Shown piece by piece: positions 13,021 to 23,044 of a stretch of DNA of 64,000 nt. Source of the DNA: Apodospora peruviana (Eukaryota; Ascomycota; Sordariomycetes; Sordariales; Lasiosphaeriaceae); the NCBI GenBank assembly GCA_033439685.1, contig JAUEDM010000002.1, positions 4,836,001 to 4,900,000 on the forward strand, read 5' to 3'. Positions within the stretch are counted from its first letter, which is position 1. Every line of letters starts with the position of its first letter. A program made the translations under genes and the position numbers. The notes beneath the pieces were generated by a model. It was not told where the DNA came from, did no database searches, and saw only the letters and a list, made by a program, of their open reading frames with translations.

Positions 13021-16000
13021 ATGGACCAAGCCCATGCCAATGGAATTGGCGAATGGGATCCAAATAACTTCGGTGGCGAAACATGGGACCACCACCAGTT
13101 TGGAGGACAGGCTCTGGGCTTTGACCCAAATCACGGCCATGACCCAGATAACACCTACCATACTCATACTCCTGACCCCTTTATCGGCACATCGTCACAG
13201 ATAAATCCACAACTCTCTGCTCCTGATTCGCAGCCGAGTTTATATCGCCAGTTTGACTTTTACCCACCGCCGGCTGACGCCTGGTCCGCACCCGCTCCAA
13301 CAAATGCCCCATATGGCCATGAACCATCTCTCGCGGAACCATATTATGCAAGCCAACACCAGCCAGTTGATGCCAGCCGAACGGTTGACAGCCGGTTCGC
13401 CCTAGTCGATCCCCCGCAGGGCGACGACTACCAGGACCATCATATTCCGGTGCAGGAGACTCAAGAAGCGCTATCCCACGGGTTCGGCGGCCATGTTGTC
13501 CACGGGACCAACCAAGCGCCGGATAACTTTATTCAGGAGAATGTCCACAGCTGGGGACAGAGGATAGCGACACCGCCAGCTGGCTACTTACCTAATCGGG
13601 AATATGAAAACCCCCTCGCACCCTCTCAGGCAGTCAACCAGGTCAACCTTCCAAATCAAGGCCCTAGAGGCTCGCCTTCTTCATACCCATCTGTTCATGG
13701 GTCGGTTCCTTCCGCTGTTCAGCACTTTCAAGTCAACGCACACCAACCGGCAGAGACCCGGCAATTCCAACAGCAGTATGTTCTGCCTCAAAATGGACAG
13801 CCCGTCCAGGGTCGACCATCTGTTGCACAGCCTCCTGTACCAAGGAACACTGGCAGTCCTCGTGTTGTATCACAGCCAGCGACTCAGGAGGTCGCAGTGC
13901 CACAGTTACAACAACAGTCGCAACCACAACCGCAATCCGTACCTCAGCTGCTGTCTAAGCAGTTGCCTCCCCAAAAAATACCCTTCACCCAGCCTCAAGT
14001 GGTACAACAGCAGTCCGCGCCGTCTGTGCCATCTCCGGAAAAGAACAGTGCCAGTGGCGTAAAACGTCGCCCAGTGTCAGAGGTTCAAGACTCGAAGGTC
14101 GTCGCGAAAAAAGCCAAAGTACTTGCTGGTCCGGCCAACACAGGCTCACCCGCGGCAGGTGGCTCGCAACCTGATGCTTCTTCGTCAAATACTCCTTTCT
14201 TTGTGGATAATGAAATTCTCAGTGAAGCCTATGGATGCGATAACTGCATGTGGCCAGGAGTCCCCAACCTCGCCATCGGAGAAGTGCCAGTCAAGTTAAA
14301 GAAGGGCCCTCCCACAAAGCGATATGTTATTATTGCAGCGAAAGGGGGTAAAGATCCGCTTCTTCCTGCCCTCCCTCGAGGCTGGACTCCAGCCGAGAGC
14401 CTTGGTAATCATGCGGATGCCTATCAAAATGCCAAGAGTGATCTAGACCGGCAACGAGCGGATGCCAGGCTAGAGATTGAAATGAAACGGGGAGGAAATG
14501 GTAAGTGGCCTTCGCTCCTAAAACCTCAACATATCCTTGTTGCTAAAGCTTTTAATAGAAATCCCATCGGATTGGTGGAAGAAGGTACCGAGAGGCGATT
14601 CGGCGACAGAGGTGAGTAGCGGTTTGGAATTAACGATCCTGCTGTTATGTACTGACCACAGTCTGTTGATAGGCAAAACGCATGGACATACCACCGGAGC
14701 CCATAAATACCACCATCAAGGCCTCCGAGTCCCTCCGCATCCATCCTGCTCATAAATCCAACCGCAAATTGCTTTTGCAAGTATTTGACGATTATTATCC
14801 ATTGATACTGGAGAAAGCTACCGAGCTGAAAAACGCACCTGCACTGGAGAAGCTGGGCAAAGCGGTTAAGAGTCGGGCCAAGAACCCTGCTTCATTTGGC
14901 AACGCAGAGTTTGAAGCTTTGAGACAAGAGCTTGAGCCGTTGAGGAAGCAGCTCGAAGCCGCCATTGTTGAGGGTCTCAAGAACGGAGACCCTCGAATAC
15001 TGAAGAAAATTGGAGAAAAGAGCAGCGTGCCCATTCGACTTCTCAATATTCTTATCAACCTCATCAACATTGGCGACTCGAACTCGTCATTGGCCAAAGT
15101 CATTCTGCGTCTTTTTGGCAGCTTCACCAGCGTGAAGCGCAGCCAGTTGGAACAGTGGAAATTCCCATCTACAAAGGCCAAACTTGAAGTTCAGGGCGAT
15201 GCAGAGGTGAAGGAGTTGATAGCCATTATCTTTGCTAATGCAGAGAAGAACGATGATAAAGATGCGGGTGACGCAAAGACTAGTGAAGTTAAACGAGTCA
15301 CCAAGGTGGCCAACAGGGTATCCTCGTCCTCGTCTGGGTCTAAACGGGCACGGGAAGATGATGCCAATGGTGATCTACGGTCGTCCAAAAAGGCGGCCAC
15401 TGATTCCAAGCCGATTTCTTCCGCCGCGAGCAATGGAAAGACGCCGGCAACCGGGACAAAAGCATCAGCGGCAGCAGTACCCATAAAGGCGCCCACTTCA
15501 AAATTGTCCGCGACAGCCCCGGCGACAGGAACCACGATTGTCCAACCCAAGGTCCGCACTGGCCTTCTTCTCCCTGGAAAGTCACGCCCAGTACCGAAGC
15601 CGGTGGCGAAGCCTGAGCCACTGAAGGCTGATGGACAGAAGACTTTGTCCAAGTCAGACACGATTTCCAAAGTACAACCCGTCATTACCAAGATCGAGCC
15701 GCCGAAGCCAGCATTGTCGAAACCACTAGCACCTGCTTCGACCGCTGGAACCAACAAACCCAAGGCCTCTGACGCGTCTCAGCCGTCCAAGTTTGCTTCG
15801 TTGTTGGCGGAGATTGCTGAACCCAAGAAGGTCGTGGCTCCTACACCTCCTCCACTTATTGCCCCAGATCCCAACGAGACGGAGCAGGAGAAGGTACGCC
15901 GACTACGCAAGGAAGAACGGCGAAGACTTGGTCTCCGAGTCGCTTTTAAGAGTGAGGATCGACTGGTTGAGATTCGTGAGTTTACGCGACACCCTGAAGA

Positions 16001-17606
16001 GATGGGTCGCGCAGGCTCGGTTCGCGATGTCAAGTCGGACAACAAAGATAAGATGGAGGGAATGGCTCTGAAGAAGGGCCACGCTGGCGAGATCCGTCCG
16101 TGGGAGGAGCCAATTGCTGTCGACTTTGACGATCTTCCGGCAGATAAACGTGAACAGACTTACATAACGCGAGGCGGAACGAAGACATTCGCCACAGAGC
16201 AGCAAAAGTTCATGGAGGACCGAGAGGCGAAAGAACTAATGGTTATATACACCGACCCGTCTGACATTCCACCAACACCAAAGTCACCGCCTTACGAACC
16301 CGTCTTGATGTACGATGATCCTTCTAATGGACCAGACGTACGCCTTCCCCAGACCCCAGAGTTCGCAGAAGTCCATCACCGGATGCTAGACCAGGCTCAG
16401 CAGGGGTTCTGGCGGACGGTATATGCTGCCCAGGCGCGATTGGAGTCACAGGCAAATCCCGATTATGCCGACTTTACAAAGGTGCTGAAGTCGGTGAGTT
16501 CGATTGCGGAATCATATAATGGCTATCAAACGGCACCGGTAACCCAGAGCCGCAATGCCGATGCCCGCAGTGAGACAGATCCTGCCAAGGTTGAGTTCCG
16601 CCAACAACAAGTATATCAGCTGCTGCAGTCAGATAGGGTTAAGAACTTCAAGGAACTGGACCCATACGATCCGGCACGCCCTAAGACGGTCCGTCGCCGC
16701 GATTACCCTGATCCTCAACTTCAGAGAGCAGCCGACTATGTCGAGGACATTGTCGAGCAGTTTCGACAGTCTGGACTCTTGATTTCTAAGCAAGAGGTTG
16801 CCACCCCAGCAGCCGTTGTGGCTTCCCAGCCAGTGCCCCAGCCAGCGCAAGACTACTCGGCGGCCTGGGCACAGTATTATGCTCAGCAGGCTCACCAAGG
16901 CCAACAACCATCGCAACAGCAGCAGCAGTGGTATGCCCAACAGCAACCGGCCGCCTACGTTCAGTCCGCCAACCCGTATCTGCAGGCCCAGACTTCCCAG
17001 GCACCGAATCTACAGCAAGGCGCGGATCTCTCGGCCATCCTATCAGCTCTTGGCAATCAGCAGCAAGCACAGCAGCAGGTGCCGGCAGCCACAGACCCAG
17101 CTCAGGTCCAGGCACTCATGGCTGCTCTTGGCCAGCCTCAAGGTGACCAGGCCGCCATCGCGGGCCTTACAGGGGTCGGAGCGCCCCAAGATCCGCAGCA
17201 GGCAGAGTACCTGATGTCTCTGATGAAGTGGGCTCAGCAGGGAGGCAGCTCGGCACCGGCGGCTACATCGGCACCTACTGCTACCGCTCCGTACATCGGT
17301 GGCGCTTATCCCTATGGCGGCCTGCACCCAGACCGAGACCGGGAACTGCGCGAGCGTGATGGCTACCGTGACAATAATAACAACGGAAAGGACCGGGACC
17401 ATGATAATCACCATCACAACAGCAACCGCGGCGGCGTCAAGAACAAGAATCGAGACCGCGACCGCGATGCCGATGGTAGCGGGGGAGATAATGTGCCCGA
17501 GCATCTGCGCGGCATCAATCGTAGTCTGATTGGCACGAAGCAATGTTCCTTCTGGGCTAGAGGCCAATGTGCTAAGGGCGACAAGTGCACTTTCAGGCAT
17601 GATTAG
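13021..17606 (+). CDS. TFIIS-N/CCCH zinc-finger protein, probable PNUTS (Ppn1)-like PP1 regulatory subunit
   Basis: Exons are 13021-14500, 14559-14611 and 14673-17606, giving 1,488 residues. Residues 1-390 are Gln/Pro-rich low complexity. A conserved-looking block around 395-515 includes YGCDNCMWPG and IPSDWWKKVPRGD. Residues about 515-720 are helical and resemble a TFIIS N-terminal (LW) domain. Next comes a Lys/Pro/Ala-rich linker, then RVAF at 933-936 matching the RVxF docking motif of protein phosphatase 1. A Gln-rich and then Asp/Arg/Asn/His-rich tail ends in a single CCCH finger (C-x7-C-x5-C-x3-H) at the extreme C terminus. This domain order matches PNUTS/PPP1R10, which anchors PP1 in the 3'-end-processing machinery. 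The identification is by architecture, not alignment. The first ATG is at 13021; the frame opens slightly earlier without an ATG. Two separate genes split near 14.6 kb is a less likely alternative. Confidence 0.72.
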
Positions 17607-17741
17607 GGGGATGCTGATGGCAACGAAGTGCCCGAGCATCTGCGCGGCATCAATCTCAGTCTGGCTGGCACAAAGCACTGCTTCTGGTGGACCCGAGGGT
17701 AATGTGCCAAGGGCGACAAGTGCACTTTTAGACATGATTAA
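17493..17741 (+). repeat. tandem duplication of the CCCH-finger coding unit; second copy broken by stops
   Basis: Copy 1 (17493-17606) encodes VPEHLRGIN through CTFRHD and the stop. Copy 2 (17628-17741) lies exactly 135 nt further on, in the same frame, beyond the annotated stop. Copy 2 keeps VPEHLRGINLSLAGTK and all three Cys and the His of C-x7-C-x5-C-x3-H. It has a TAA at 17700-17702 where copy 1 has the CAA of GQC, and its own terminal TAA at 17739-17741. The spacer also matches the DADG text before copy 1. The second copy is therefore a decayed duplicate now in the 3' UTR, unless the stops are read through. Confidence 0.85.
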
Positions 17742-18745
17742 TGGGGACTCCGAATGGTGGTTCTTTTAGAGGAACGGATGATGATTAGCATTTGGGCATT
17801 TGAGCAGCGTCATGGTTAACACAAGTCACGGCAAAGGCAGCAGCATTATGGAGGAGTTCATTGTATTGTATACCCCCCTTTATTGGGCATGTATGTTTAG
17901 TTTCAAAAAAAGGAGGGCCTAGTCATGGGTATGTATCTACCTAGGAAGACAGGCAGGCAGGCATGGATGAGATTGGGCGTATTGGTTGTTTTATGGGATC
18001 ATTATCTCATCGTTTTGAGCCTTGGTGGACTGCCGGTACAGACTCGTTACTTCTTTTCTTTTGTTTGTAAAGATATTGTCTTCTTTCTTTTCTGCCTTCA
18101 CCATCGGACGGTAGATAGTTTTGGGTGTTTACCTTTGGCGGTTGGGTTTGCGGATGCACGGCATGACGTGGCATGGCATGGCATGGCTATGGGAGTTAGG
18201 CAGGCACAGGTGGTGGATAAGGTAGACAGACGTTATGGGACAAGAATAGGTACCTAGTTCCTCTAATAGAAATTACCTTGATGATAGTACTGTGGTTGTT
18301 GATAAGTTCAATGTGAGTTGCATGCTCGCCTACTTTCGTGATACTCGGTACGTCCATTTTGATTCCTTTCATAGAAGGAAGGTGTCAAGACAATGGTACA
18401 ACATTATGTAATGCTAAATCTATTCTCACCACGCCCCCTTTTGACAGCTTGGGCAATATGCGACTAAGTTAGACCAAGTAGCCATGTCATGCCTTTGCTG
18501 AACATGCCGGCGGCCGTCCTACCTACTTTCCCCTGCTCGTGCTCATCCGCCCGCTTGCACAGAAGGAGATGAAATAATACATGAACTGCCCGAACAAGCC
18601 AAGCTTAAGATCGAAGCCCGTCTCAACACATTTTTGCGGGCTTCTAAGTGTGTCACCTCGATCGATGCTGTGATCATGCCGAACAACCAGCCACCAGCAA
18701 GCAAGCAAGCAGTGATCAACTTTTGTTGAGGAGGAGCAGCAGAAC
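17742..18745. other. intergenic, convergent 3' regions
   Basis: Downstream flanks of the PNUTS-like gene (+) and the PPCDC gene (-). Short tandem runs of GGCAT occur near 18168-18188 and of GGCA near 17950-17966. No gene was identified. Confidence 0.6.
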
Positions 18746-20304
18746 TTAAGCAGCGAGACCCAGTCTCACTTCGATTACCTCGCGGATCGTGTCGACCGAG
18801 GCCATAGCACCTGTGAATCATGGTTAGTTAGTTTCCCTTATCAAACATGGTGGGATGATGTTCTGCGTTATATGTGGGCCTAAATGAGCAACACTTGAGA
18901 TTCAAGCGAGTATCGAGTCATCGTGGGACCAGGGGTCGATCGAGCAAATGAATGACTAACCATCTGCAATCAAACTCATGTTAGTGACCATATTCATGGT
19001 GGAATGATATGAGTGAGCAACTTACCTCCGGTATCGCCACATGCGAGCGTCCTATTCCGTTTCAAAAGAATCAACGCCTGGTCAGTTTCTTCTCTTCTCT
19101 TCTCAACCAAACAAATACCATCCATCTCCTGCTCATCTAATGAAGGTACAACGTACTTTGAGATTGGCTACAGTCCCACCAGTTTAAGTAAGTTACTTCT
19201 TTTCCTATTAAAACACTTCTATGAGGAGTGAGTGATAAACATACCATAATAACCTGAAACCAACCGCCACTCAAATCGGATTCGCCCTCGTTACTCGTCG
19301 TGACGGGTTCCTCCTCTTTGACGCCCCAATCCTCAGCCAGAACGCGAATCTGTTTACCCGTGACGGGATGTCTCCACATGGCCTTTATACAGATCGTTAG
19401 ACTGTTTACAGATGTTGTATAGAAAGGAAGAAGGGTATGAGTCTATTACAGAGTTCATGGCCGGAGCGACGACGATCATCTTCTTCTTGTTGTCGATGCT
19501 GCCGTCCGTGTCCCATGCCCGGATGACGGATGTGAGCAAAGAGTCGCTCATGCCGTTGACGACCTATACAATATACATACACCATTTAGTAAACAAGGAG
19601 GTCGGACTTGTTGGTGGTCATTGTTACCTTTGCTAGGGTATTTGCGCTGAGTGCTATTTTCATGTTAGTGATTATCTATGTGAAGAGTTTCCGAAAGTGA
19701 GATACATACGTGCTACGACGAGAATATCGGCCCCTGGTAGTAGTAGTGATCCAAGTACCTCTCAAGTTAGCGACGATCCCCCTAATAAAACTCTTTCTGT
19801 CCCGGAATTATACGTACATCTTCGCAACTCGATATGCAAAATACTCGCGCCTCGCTTCCACGGATGCGGGCCCCATTCGTCGGCATCTTCGTAGACGGCT
19901 TCGACGTTGGGCATGTGCAGCAGGGCAGAAACGGTCGGCTGTTCGGCGCTCTGGCCGTTGAGGAACTGGCGGGCGGCACTGGTCAGGATGATGCGGATGC
20001 TGAGTTTGCCTTGGTGTTTTGAAAGGGACTTGATGACGTCGGGAACTGCGGTTCAGAGTCAGGATGTTTGTGGGTGATGAGGATGATAAAGGATTGGCTT
20101 GCTTTTGATGGTTGCTACCGAGCCGGAGGCGCTGGAGAGACATTTAGTAAGGAAAGTGGTTAAGTGTTGTGGAAAGGCTACTGCTCACGCAAGAAGAAGA
20201 TGTTTGGTCATGGTGTCGTGGCGGGCGGCGGTGAGGTTGGCCAGTGAGTGAGCTTGCTCATGCTCATGGTGAGGGTCGTGGGCGTCGTGGATTGCAGCCA
20301 GCAT
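18746..20304 (-). CDS. phosphopantothenoylcysteine decarboxylase (HFCD flavoprotein), micro-exon gene
   Basis: Decarboxylates 4'-phosphopantothenoylcysteine to 4'-phosphopantetheine in coenzyme A synthesis, using FMN. Exons are 20304-20189, 20131-20103, 20045-19818, 19733-19710, 19653-19628, 19563-19450, 19382-19245, 19167-19157, 19051-19026, 18963-18961 and 18810-18746, giving 259 residues that end in frame. Family motifs are LLLAASGSVATIK (flavin site), HIELRRWAD with the catalytic His119, VVAPLSANTLAK, APAMN at 174-178, and LACGDTGDGAM with Cys233. All three catalytic elements sit on one chain, unlike the split Hal3/Cab3/Vhs3 system of budding yeast, so a homotrimer is likely. Six exons are under 30 nt. 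Intron 2 is GC-AG and intron 6 ends AAG. The 3-nt exon is supported by flanking CAG and GTTAGT signals, a CACTAAC branch site and the family loop, but it is untested. The gene is divergent from the NASP gene. Confidence 0.88.
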
Positions 20305-21048
20305 TTTAGACGAAACAATGTCGTCAACTCTTGTTAGGAACTTAGGTTGTTAGCGGGGAACTTTTCCACTGGATCAACATTGTTTCAATCGGGTTCAATG
20401 ATTGAGGATTTGGTTATGAATTTATGCTGACAAACTTGCGTGATCGCAAGATCTACTTCTAATCCGTTCTAATTCCATAGTCCCGTTGTCGCTTTCCTTA
20501 GCCTTGGAGGCTTTGTTTGATGGATATCAACCGATTCAACCCCTCCGATCGGACTGGGCAACTTACGACGACGTGACGTTTTCAAACCACCTAGATCTTT
20601 GATGAGAAGAATTCGGGTGGCCACAGTAATCCCTACACTGAATGGGAGACATCTGCCAACGACGAGTTGAAGGACAGGTCTTCACTTGTGGCAGACAATC
20701 AGCTCACTCATCAGGGGACCGCCGGGGTGGCTTCAAGGCTAGAATCGGCGCTCTAGGATGTGGACTCCACTAAAGCTCACCCCGGATTCTTCGCCTTGGC
20801 GGGCCGTTTGGTCGACCAGCCAATGAGACGCGTGGCTGGTGGGCTGACAACTGATCGCGTCACAAGCTTCAACGTGCTACAGGTTTCCTTCCAAGCTCCG
20901 CATCCAAGATCCGTCCAGTCGCATTTGATCGCAACCTTCCGACGGTCACCTTTCATTCACAGCTTTAAACATCTGCCATTTTCCAATTGACACTAGGATT
21001 CAACATACGCCAAACCTGCAACTACACAAACCATCTTATTATCCGACC
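20305..21048. promoter_or_regulatory. shared upstream region of divergent PPCDC and NASP-like genes
   Basis: A 744-bp gap between two divergent start codons, so it must carry both promoters. A CCAAT box (CCAATGAGAC) lies at 20820-20829, about 225 bp before the NASP-like ATG. A small open frame at 20760-20990 has no recognisable product. Confidence 0.5.
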
Positions 21049-22576
21049 ATGGCGACCCCAGCTATGACCTCTGGCACGGCGACGCCAATGGAGCTCGACC
21101 CCGAGCAGGCCGCCCTAAGCCTCAAGGTGTCCCTCGCCGACAAGTCAGCCAAGGCCGCCGCGCTCTATGCCCACAAGAACTACGACGAGGCCGCCGAGAT
21201 CTATGCGCAAGCCGCCGAGATGCAGGCCGAAATGGAGGGCGAAATGAACCCCGACAACGCCGAGATCCTGTTCCTGTACGGCCGCGCACTGTTCAAAGTC
21301 GGCCAGAGCAAGAGCGATGTGCTCGGCGGGAAAGCCCCGGACTCGAAGAAGCCGAAAGCAAAGTCGGCCGCCAAGAAAGCCAAGGCTTCCAATGGCAACA
21401 GCGCAGCACCCGAGACTAAAACTGAGAAGACTGAGACGGAAACTGAGAAGACTGAGACGGAAACTGAGAAGACTGAGACGGAAACTGAGAATGGCGCCGC
21501 CGAGGTCGAAGCCAAGGTCGACGAGGTAGTCAGCCAGGCCGCCGCAACCGAGGCCGCCAAGAAGGACGATGCGCCCAGCGCCCTTGAGAAGAAGCCGCTT
21601 TTCCACTTTGAAGGCGACGAGAACTTTGAAGATTCTGAGGACGAGGACGCCGAGGAGGGCGATGGTGATGAGGCGGAAGAGGAGGAAGATGACCTTGCAG
21701 TGGCGTTTGAGATTCTTGACCTTGCACGCGTGCTGTTCAACAAGAAGCTGGAGGCGATAGCAGAATCCAAAGAGCCCAAGGACCAGGAATCTGTCCAAAG
21801 CGACCTGCCCGCTATCAGACACATCAACGAGCGCCTGGCCGATACCCACGACCTTCTTGCCGAGATTTCGCTGGAGAATGAGAGGTAACCAACAACAAGC
21901 ATCACACCTCTTGTAATTCTCCAGATGATGATCGCTAACCAAACCTGTGGTCTTTCACAGGTATCCTAACGCGATCACCGACTCTCGCGCCAGTCTGAAA
22001 TACAAGAAGGAACTCTTCCCCCAAGAGTCCGAGATTATCGCCGAAGCGCACTTCAAGCTGTCCCTCGCCCTGGAGTTTGCCTCGGTGACCAAGTCGTCAG
22101 ACGATAAAGGTGACAGCCAGATCGACCAGGCGCTTCGGGACGAGGCTGCGACCGAGCTCGAGGCCGCCATCGCCAGCACCAAGCTCAAGCTCCAGAACCA
22201 GGAGGTCGAGCTCGCGACGCTGCACAACCCCGAGGATAACGATCTGACGCGCAAGCAGATCACCGAGATCAAGGAGGTGATTGCCGACATGGAGCAGCGG
22301 CTCGTCGAGCTCAGGAAGCCGCCTGTCGATATCAACGCGGCCCTGGGGCTTCCGGCGCGGCCGACGGAGGAGAAAGTCGAGGTGGAGGTGCCCGAGGAGG
22401 TTAAGAGGAATGCGCATGACTTGTCGGGCTTGGTGAAGAGGAAGCGGAAGGCGGAGGATGTTGAGGAGGCTGACCCTGGTGCTGCTGCTGTTGCTGCTGC
22501 TGCTGCCGGGTTGTCGCCTAAGAAATTGAAGGAGGATGATACGGTTGAGGAGAAGGTGCTTGAGGCTCAGGCGTGA
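21049..22576 (+). CDS. NASP/Hif1/Sim3-type histone chaperone (SHNi-TPR)
   Basis: Exons 21049-21884 and 21961-22576 give 483 residues. NASP-family proteins bind histone H3 (H3-H4, and CENP-A in fission yeast Sim3) and deliver it for nuclear import and assembly. The N terminus has a TPR-like helix pair (KAAALYAHKNYDEAAEIYAQA, roughly residues 33-53). A Lys-rich stretch, three TEKTETE repeats and a very acidic segment near residues 190-220 follow. The SHNi-TPR core contains DLLAEISLENERYPNAITD and KKELFPQESEIIAEAHFKL. The acidic insertion inside the TPR array is typical of the family. The C terminus carries basic clusters (KRKRKAED, SPKKLK) that could act as nuclear localisation signals. The intron has a GCTAAC branch site and a TTTCACAG acceptor and splits the Arg of NERY. 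A long antisense frame across exon 1 is a shadow of the biased composition. Confidence 0.9.
21421..21490 (+). repeat. in-frame 21-nt minisatellite in the NASP-like gene
   Basis: Three perfect copies of a 21-nt unit (encoding TEKTETE) run from 21421 to 21483, with a partial fourth to about 21490. The copies are identical at the nucleotide level, which suggests recent expansion or homogenisation. The repeat sits in the disordered linker before the acidic segment, so length variation would keep frame. Confidence 0.9.
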
Positions 22577-23044
22577 AATTTGAGAGTTCGGGTGTAGGAA
22601 ATAAAAATGGTCAAAGTTTCGAGGGGTTCATGGCTGTATTTGATACGTTCCGGACGCGGTATTAGGTAGTTTTCTGTTGTTTTTATTTCGGGTTTCGGTT
22701 TGCTAAGGTAGTTTACTCGAGTACGTAGTCCTTTTCGAGGGGAAAAGAGGCAGGCTCTGTCTGGTAAGACATTTCTATGTATCATGAACTCTTTGTTTTT
22801 CAGTTTCCTAACCAAGGAATGGCTGGCTGGCTGGTGGTTGGCATTTTTTCTGCTTCTTTTTGTTGGGTATTCAGATGGTAGATGGATTAACTGTCACGGT
22901 AACATAAGTGATGAATCAATATGGGCATCCATGTAAAGCACCTGAATTCTTTTGATGACTCAAATCTAGGTTGGGCCTACTAATATGGACACCGCCTCGA
23001 GGCCAAATCCAAACAAAACAAGACCTGCCCCCATTTTAAAAATC
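22577..23044. other. convergent 3' regions
   Basis: Short gap between the NASP-like gene (+) and the membrane-protein gene (-). It is AT-richer than the flanking coding DNA and contains a small GGCT tandem run near 22820-22835. No gene or RNA was recognised. Confidence 0.6.

Noticed and set aside
15191..15763. 190-codon minus-strand frame inside the PNUTS-like gene
   Set aside because: Antisense shadow of an Ala/Lys/Pro-rich linker, with no independent signals.
17530..17769. Small plus-strand frame covering both CCCH repeats
   Set aside because: It is out of frame with the zinc finger. Its repetitive look comes from the tandem duplication.
18811..19025. Single 215-nt intron at the end of the PPCDC gene
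   Set aside because: It stays in frame but leaves the catalytic loop one residue short. Strong internal acceptor and donor signals favour the 3-nt exon. It is kept as the alternative isoform.
21145..21942. Long open frame on the minus strand across the NASP-like exon
   Set aside because: It mirrors the biased Glu/Lys/Ala codon pattern of the sense gene, shows only low-complexity text, and has no family motif.
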